The notes below the pieces were generated by a model. It was not told the DNA's origin. It was given only the letters and a program-made list of their open reading frames with translations, and searched no databases. Shown here piece after piece: positions 22,910 through 26,616 of a DNA stretch of 26,616 nucleotides (its first letter is position 1; each line of letters opens with the position of its first letter). This DNA comes from JAIOTH01 sp964639335 (GTDB taxonomy: Bacteria; Patescibacteriota; Patescibacteriia; UBA1558; S5-K13): assembly GCA_964639335.1 (NCBI GenBank), contig CAZXCJ010000015.1, forward strand, positions 1 through 26,616, in the 5' to 3' direction. The position numbers were made by a program, and so were the translations under genes.

Positions 22910-23215
22910 GTATTTGAAAATTGTTATTGTCTTTTACTTAATTTCTCCTACACATATCAGAAATTAAAACAAAAACAAAAATATAAAAAAATTAATTCCT
23001 ATGCTTAATAGATAAAGTATGAGAATTAATATTAAAACTTCATGTAGGAAAATCAAGTTGAGAGTATAAATAATGCTCTCTAGTTCTATCATATTTTTCG
23101 GGGCAAAAAGCCCCATGTCGGGCTTCGGCCCGAAGAAAAATTGAGAATTGGGGAGTGAAGCTCCCCACGGTATTTAAAAATAATTTTTGACCGGATTAGG
23201 GGAGCTTTCCTTTTT
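22910..23215 (+). ncRNA. Candidate structured non-coding RNA, about 300 nt
   Basis: It starts just after a strong promoter and no ORF of note lies inside. Helices seen: TCCTACA (near 22949) with TGTAGGA (near 23043-23049), enclosing ATTAATTC/GAATTAAT. Next is GAGAG (23060-23064) with CTCTC (23076-23080). A three-way junction follows: ATTTTTC (23093-23099) and GAAAAAT (23135-23141) enclose GGGGC-AAAAA-GCCCC and TCGGGC-TTCG-GCCCGA. Then TGGGGAG (23149-23155) pairs with CTCCCCA (23161-23167). AAGCTCCCC (23158-23166) can instead pair with GGGGAGCTT (23199-23207), followed by TCCTTTTT, a terminator-like end. I see no RNase P, tmRNA, SRP or 6S signature. Confidence 0.7.
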
Positions 23216-23451
23216 ACCCTGTGAAATAAGATTTAAATGTAGATTCTATTTTATAAGTATATAAATAATTGTTTTTAACAGTTATTTTTTTTATTAAGAA
23301 TATTTAAATCTTAATTTTATTATTCTACCCTAAAAAGTAGAAAAGAATTGAGTTTTAGAATTTGGTATTTAAATAAGATGAATTAGAAATAAAATTATTT
23401 TAACCTGTTAAATAGTATCGTAAAACGATAATTTAACAGGTTTAACAGGGT
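23216..23451. repeat. Two-tier hairpin repeat, copy 5 with a nested compact copy
   Basis: The outer arms are ACCCTGTGAAA (23216-23226) and TTTAACAGGGT (23441-23451, one mismatch). The nested 37-bp copy at 23404-23440 is complete: CCTGTTAAAT, AG bulge, TATCG, loop TAAAA, CGATA, ATTTAACAGG. TTTAA lies directly on both sides of the nested copy, like a 5-bp target duplication. The 23228-23403 interior is AT-rich with no gene. Confidence 0.8.
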
Positions 23452-23467
23452 GAATAGATACATTTTT

Positions 23468-23504
23468 ACCCCTCACCTTTTTAAGGATAAAATAGGTGAG
23501 GGGT
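23468..23504. terminator. 11-bp hairpin, terminator-like
   Basis: ACCCCTCACCT (23468-23478) is the exact reverse complement of AGGTGAGGGGT (23494-23504), with a 15-nt loop and TTATAT after it. Confidence 0.65.
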
Positions 23505-23514
23505 TTATATATAT

Positions 23515-23538
23515 AAATAGGTTAAGACCTATTTTTTT
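23515..23538 (+). terminator. Intrinsic terminator upstream of hpt
   Basis: AAATAGG-TTAAGA-CCTATTT followed by T4. It would stop read-through from the ncRNA region before hpt. Confidence 0.75.
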
Positions 23539-23564
23539 GTTTAAATATATTTCTTTACAAAAAG

Positions 23565-23570
23565 TATAAT
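23565..23570 (+). promoter_or_regulatory. -10 box for hpt
   Basis: A consensus TATAAT 49 bp before the hpt ATG. The -35 region is only AT-rich. Confidence 0.4.
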
Positions 23571-23619
23571 TTGATTTAAGGTTATGCTGAAGTAAATAAA
23601 AAAATAGCAGGAGGATATC

Positions 23620-24168
23620 ATGTATCATAAGGATATCAAAAAATTTTTGTTTGACAGAATAGAAATTGAAGGGATTGCAAGAGATTTAGCTGAAGAAATT
23701 AAAAAAAAGTATAAAGGAAAAGAAGTCATACTTTTAGGAATTTTAAAAGGTTGTTTTATTTTTTTGGCGGACCTAATCAGAGAGTTGAGTTCAATGGATT
23801 TAAAGATAGATTTTTTACTTGTTTCTAGTTATGGTAACGAATCTAAAAGTTCAGGAGAAGTAAAAATTATTTTAGATACCAAAATTGATCTAAAAAATAA
23901 AAATGTGATTATTGTAGAAGACATTGTTGATACTGGCTATACACTTTCAAAGCTCGTAGAGATACTTCAAAAAAGAGAACCGGCTTCTTTAGAAATTTGT
24001 GCCCTCTTAGATAAAGCAGAGGCCAGAAAAGTAAAAATAAAAATTGATTATCTTGGTTCTAAAGTTCCGAACGAGTTTATAGTCGGTTGCGGGCTTGATT
24101 ATGCTGAAAGGTATAGACAATTGCCTGGTGTGGGCATTCTCAAAGAAGAAATTTATATGGAGAAATAA
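23620..24168 (+). CDS. hpt: Hypoxanthine phosphoribosyltransferase
   Basis: Purine salvage enzyme that joins hypoxanthine or guanine to PRPP, giving IMP or GMP. At 182 aa it is of normal length. The PRPP-binding loop VIIVEDIVDTGYTL is at 96-109 (acidic pair E100/D101, then D104). The N-terminal LLGILKGCFIFLADL (38-52) is the family's first loop. DFLLVSSYGNESKSSGEVKI is the flexible catalytic loop region. PNEFIVGCGLDYAERYRQLPGVG near the end is the family's base-binding segment. ATG start, confirmed by AGGAGG 5 nt upstream. Monocistronic, with a terminator 12 bp after the stop. Confidence 0.97.
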   Translation: MYHKDIKKFLFDRIEIEGIARDLAEEIKKKYKGKEVILLGILKGCFIFLADLIRELSSMDLKIDFLLVSSYGNESKSSGEVKIILDTKIDLKNKNVIIVEDIVDTGYTLSKLVEILQKREPASLEICALLDKAEARKVKIKIDYLGSKVPNEFIVGCGLDYAERYRQLPGVGILKEEIYMEK

Positions 24169-24179
24169 GTTTAATTTTG

Positions 24180-24208
24180 AAGCCGTTGTGTTTATAACGG
24201 CTTTTTTT
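24180..24208 (+). terminator. Intrinsic terminator of hpt
   Basis: AAGCCGTT-GTGTTTAT-AACGGCTT followed by T5. Confidence 0.92.
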
Positions 24209-24231
24209 ATTTTTTAGAAAAGTTTTTTAGC

Positions 24232-24274
24232 AATCGAGTTAATTCCAGCTAAGCTGGATAAGCTCGATTTTTTT
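24232..24274 (+). terminator. Second terminator-like hairpin
   Basis: AATCGAG (24232-24238) pairs with CTCGATT (24263-24269), with an inner CCAGC-TAA-GCTGG, followed by a T-run. Confidence 0.75.
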
Positions 24275-24288
24275 ATTTGGAGTAAAAT

Positions 24289-24320
24289 AAAACCACTATG
24301 AGAACTAGTAGTGGCTTTTT
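24289..24320 (+). terminator. Third terminator-like hairpin
   Basis: CCACTA (24293-24298) pairs with TAGTGG (24309-24314), followed by CTTTTT. An A-rich run on its left side could let it also work for the minus-strand gene ending at 24379. Confidence 0.65.
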
Positions 24321-24378
24321 GTTTTTGGGGAAGGGCAGAAAGGAATCAAAGAAGTAAATGCCTGAGTCCAAAATCTCC

Positions 24379-25288
24379 TTATTCTTTACGACTTCTATTA
24401 GGATTCCTTTTTGACTTTTCGGGGATGCCTGGTCCCGGTGATATTATTTTCGCCACTTTTACGTTTTTTAGTTTATCAACTAACTTCACCATAGATACCC
24501 CCGTCCGATTTCTTTCTTGAATCAAATCAGCTATGTCGTTGCCAGAAAATGTATACCCCTCTTCGGCTTCAATTAATATGTCAGTATTGAACAAAGCATC
24601 CTCCATATTGTCAGTATAGTTCATTGTATCAATTAATTTTTCAGGCTCAATTGTGTCTATTATGGTTTGAACACCTGCCGCTCTCCCATCACTTGCACGC
24701 AGTCTATTAAATTTTCCTGATGAAACGGCAAAACAAAATTCGTCATAGTCAGTAAAAGGTAAATGGAAACCATTATAGTTTATAATCACATTCCCGTTTT
24801 TTTTCATTTGGAAATGATAATGCGGTTGTTTGCCGTCATATTTTTCTTGGTGTCCTTTTTTATCATTTTCTGAACATATGAATGACCATTCAAGATTTTT
24901 ATAACGTATTGTTAGATCAATTATGTTTGATGATTTCCCTTCTTCTACGAGATCGTTTATGTTCACAAATGACTTTTCAGAATTCGCAATCCAACGCAGA
25001 TATGTACTGATTTGATGAAATCCTTCTTTTTCAAATAAGACAGGAAAATGTTTTTTCTTTAAACCTTCCGCCTCCCAAAGTAACCAATGAAAACATGGCT
25101 TATTCTTATCAAAATAGTCGATTTTTTGATTGCAGAAAGAGCAAAAATATTTATCTAAAGCATTTTTCATTTCTTCAAAATCCTTTTGAGTTTTTTTATT
25201 ATGCTCCTTTGCCTTTTGTTGTAATTCTTCAATCGAGTAGCGAGCTAGCAATTCATTGGTTTTTTTTAATTCTTTCTTCTAGATCCAT
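24379..25288 (-). CDS. Hypothetical zinc-ribbon-like protein next to DUF262-HNH, probable frameshift near the start
   Basis: I do not recognise this protein. In the open frame (from TTG at 25251) it has 290 aa. A charged helix comes first, then C-x2-C-x12-C-x-H (C37, C40, C53, H55), a possible zinc site. The rest is alpha/beta with GVQTIIDTIEPEKLIDTMN, ending in a Lys/Arg/Pro-rich tail. The likely true start is ATG at 25288. It reads MDLEERIKK and then meets an A8 run (25261-25268 as T on the plus strand) that puts it out of frame. With seven A the frame continues as TNELLARYSIEELQ. It follows the DUF262-HNH gene by about 40 bp in the same operon. Base composition is less AT-extreme than in the core genes. 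Confidence 0.6.
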
Positions 25289-25326
25289 ATTTATTAACAC
25301 TTAAGCAAATATTATAAATGAAATTT

Positions 25327-26493
25327 TTACCGATTTCCTTTTGCTCGATTATGTGTCTTGCATAACATCTCGCAGTTTTTAATATCAGTTGGATTTTTCT
25401 TGCTCCATGCCGCGACATGGTCGGCTTCCATTTCGGCTTGTGACCAGACTTTTGTAGCATTGGCCTCATGCCCAATAGCACAGTGTGAGCAGTTTGATAC
25501 GTTTTTTACTTTTGCTGTTCTAGTCTGCCTCGTATATACCTCTCTTTTTGTAGCTTCGTTGAAGATACGCACATCAAGTAAATTGGTGTCGACCGAACCG
25601 CCAAGAATATACTCAAAAATACCTTTGCGATTTTTGACATACGGATCGCCATACAGTTTTTGCACTTCTTCCGAAACATTTTTCAGATTGTACGATTTTT
25701 TATGGTATACCTCATACAACCGTCCCCACTCAAGTCCGCACATCTCGCTTTCTACATCGGTAAATATACTAGAAATCCAATCGATCACACTGTTGAAATA
25801 TTTTTTTAATTCATTGATATTTTTGTCGTTGCGATGAATACTCATATAATCATCAATATTTCCTTTACTCACCCAGTCTAGAGCCCTCTCAAAAAATGCT
25901 TGTCGATTTGCACTGCCTTTTATGTACGCGTTCCATTTTTGAATATTGGCATTTTGGCTGTTACTAAATTCCTCTTTACCTAGTGTAACGAATGGTCCAG
26001 AATAAATCGCATTTAACAATTCCTGGGGGACAAGCGGAACTCCAGCTATATTGATCGTTTTAAACCACTCCTTTATCTGGCTTTCTGTACCTTCGCATTC
26101 ATAAATAAGAAGTTTAGTTTCCAAAATCTTGACTTTCTTGTCTTGTGCCATAGTGCCAAAATATTGCATCCCATTTTCATCTTTAATTGTAAATTTGTCC
26201 GTCACAAAACGTCCAACACTGGTGATACGCTGTTGCCCATCTAAAACTTCTAATTTATTTTCAGAAACTTTATTAAAATAAATCAAACCTATTGGGTAAC
26301 CTTTGAGTATTGATTCAATAACAGCAATTTCTTTTTTTCCACCATCGGAGGCATAGATATAGTTACGTTGATACTCCGGCTGAATAGTGAGCTTGCCAGA
26401 CAAACCGAATAGCCCCTTGCCCTCCAGTTCGTTATAGATAAACCCGTCGCAAATATCTTTAACTGTAATGTTGGTTTTTAGTGTTGTTTTCAT
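25327..26493 (-). CDS. DUF262 domain protein with C-terminal HNH nuclease motif, 388 aa
   Basis: The N-terminal DUF262 (ParB-like fold) carries LTIQPEYQRNYIY (about 34-46), ESILKGYPIGLIYFNK and the hallmark LEVLDGQQRITSVGRF (about 83-98). The C-terminus is an HNH motif: CSHCAIGHE, EADHVAAWSKK and NCEMLCKTHNRAKG (about 335-388). DUF262 proteins with HNH or DUF1524 domains include the GmrSD-type restriction enzymes against modified phage DNA, where DUF262 uses NTP. By analogy this is a candidate anti-phage nuclease. I start at ATG 26493 (MKTTLKTN); an upstream ATG at 26589 adds a basic stretch that overlaps the preceding gene. It lies between a partial upstream gene and the zinc-ribbon-like gene in one operon. 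Confidence 0.88.
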   Translation of the reverse strand: MKTTLKTNITVKDICDGFIYNELEGKGLFGLSGKLTIQPEYQRNYIYASDGGKKEIAVIESILKGYPIGLIYFNKVSENKLEVLDGQQRITSVGRFVTDKFTIKDENGMQYFGTMAQDKKVKILETKLLIYECEGTESQIKEWFKTINIAGVPLVPQELLNAIYSGPFVTLGKEEFSNSQNANIQKWNAYIKGSANRQAFFERALDWVSKGNIDDYMSIHRNDKNINELKKYFNSVIDWISSIFTDVESEMCGLEWGRLYEVYHKKSYNLKNVSEEVQKLYGDPYVKNRKGIFEYILGGSVDTNLLDVRIFNEATKREVYTRQTRTAKVKNVSNCSHCAIGHEANATKVWSQAEMEADHVAAWSKKNPTDIKNCEMLCKTHNRAKGNR

Positions 26494-26542
26494 ATTATTT
26501 TTTCTTATATTTATAAAATACAGATATATGGTGTAATATATC

Positions 26543-26616
26543 TTACTTCTCCTTTTCTTTGCTAATTTCTTCAAACGCTTTGGCAACACTTGGGCTATTG
26601 GAAGTAAGCCTCTTTA
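26543..26616 (-). CDS. C-terminal end of an unidentified gene (cut by window edge)
   Basis: A minus-strand frame open to the window edge reads KRLTSNSPSVAKAFEEISKEKEK and then TAA at 26545-26543, 49 bp before the DUF262 start. It looks like a real protein tail, with a charged amphipathic helix. Being upstream in the same operon it may be another component of the system; the family cannot be told from 23 residues. Confidence 0.55.
   Translation of the reverse strand, partial: KRLTSNSPSVAKAFEEISKEKEK

Noticed and set aside
22910..23215. RNase P RNA, SRP RNA or tmRNA
   Set aside because: I looked for the RNase P core (GAGGAAAGTC, ACAGAA), the SRP tetraloop region (CAGG...GGAAGG...AGCAGCC) and a tRNA-like end with CCA, and found none.
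26494..26589. Longer N-terminus of the DUF262 protein (ATG at 26589)
   Set aside because: The extra 32 residues are basic low-complexity sequence and overlap the end of the upstream gene. ATG 26493 gives a normal domain start.

Overview
The window is AT-rich (visibly about 30% GC) bacterial chromosome. It opens inside a 23S rRNA gene and continues through 5S rRNA into about twenty-two protein genes. Several features suggest a Candidate Phyla Radiation (Patescibacteria, Parcubacteria-like) genome: small compact genes, many starts without a Shine-Dalgarno, a VanW-fold cell-wall protein, a bifunctional penicillin-binding protein with a long basic tail, and a pnp-linked membrane-anchored orphan. 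UGA is used as a stop (the HNH gene ends in TGA), which argues against the Gracilibacteria/Absconditabacteria code. The lineage is inference.

Layout. 1-882: the 3' part of 23S rRNA, 5S rRNA and a terminator. 901-6068: an accessory block, all minus strand, with an acidic orphan, a Nudix hydrolase, a P-loop kinase, an HNH-type protein, a GNAT_6 acyltransferase and an APH-like kinase. Here the Nudix and APH genes sit between 24-bp inverted repeats whose core is GTTATGTG. The sites look like integron attC sites, and three 3' ends of a DUF167 gene (one intact, two fragments) mark the junctions. 6069-11162 (minus): core genes DUF167, tsaC, a class A PBP and a dolichol/phytol-kinase-like CTP transferase. 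11342-15066 (plus): tyrS, hsp20 and a VanW protein. 15056-16184 (minus): a phosphoesterase and a small membrane protein. 16322-18000 (plus): an SPFH protein and an orphan with its own promoter. 18067-22773 (plus): a promoter, a folded leader RNA, tRNA-Glu(UUC), a tRNA-derived pseudoknot, rpsO with its own leader, pnp and a membrane-anchored orphan. 22774-23619: no protein gene, but a very strong promoter followed by a well-folded candidate ncRNA, then nested mobile hairpins. 23620-24168: hpt. 24379-26616 (minus): the end of an operon containing a DUF262-HNH nuclease-like protein of anti-phage type.

The items most worth a second look are (1) the attC-like cassette region with recurring DUF167 3' ends, (2) the candidate ncRNA at about 22910-23215 with a three-way junction and two mutually exclusive 3' hairpins, (3) a tRNA-Glu T-arm copy fused to a textbook H-type pseudoknot upstream of rpsO, and (4) a dispersed two-tier hairpin family whose stems covary and which has inserted into itself. 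All function calls come from reading motifs; no database search was possible.
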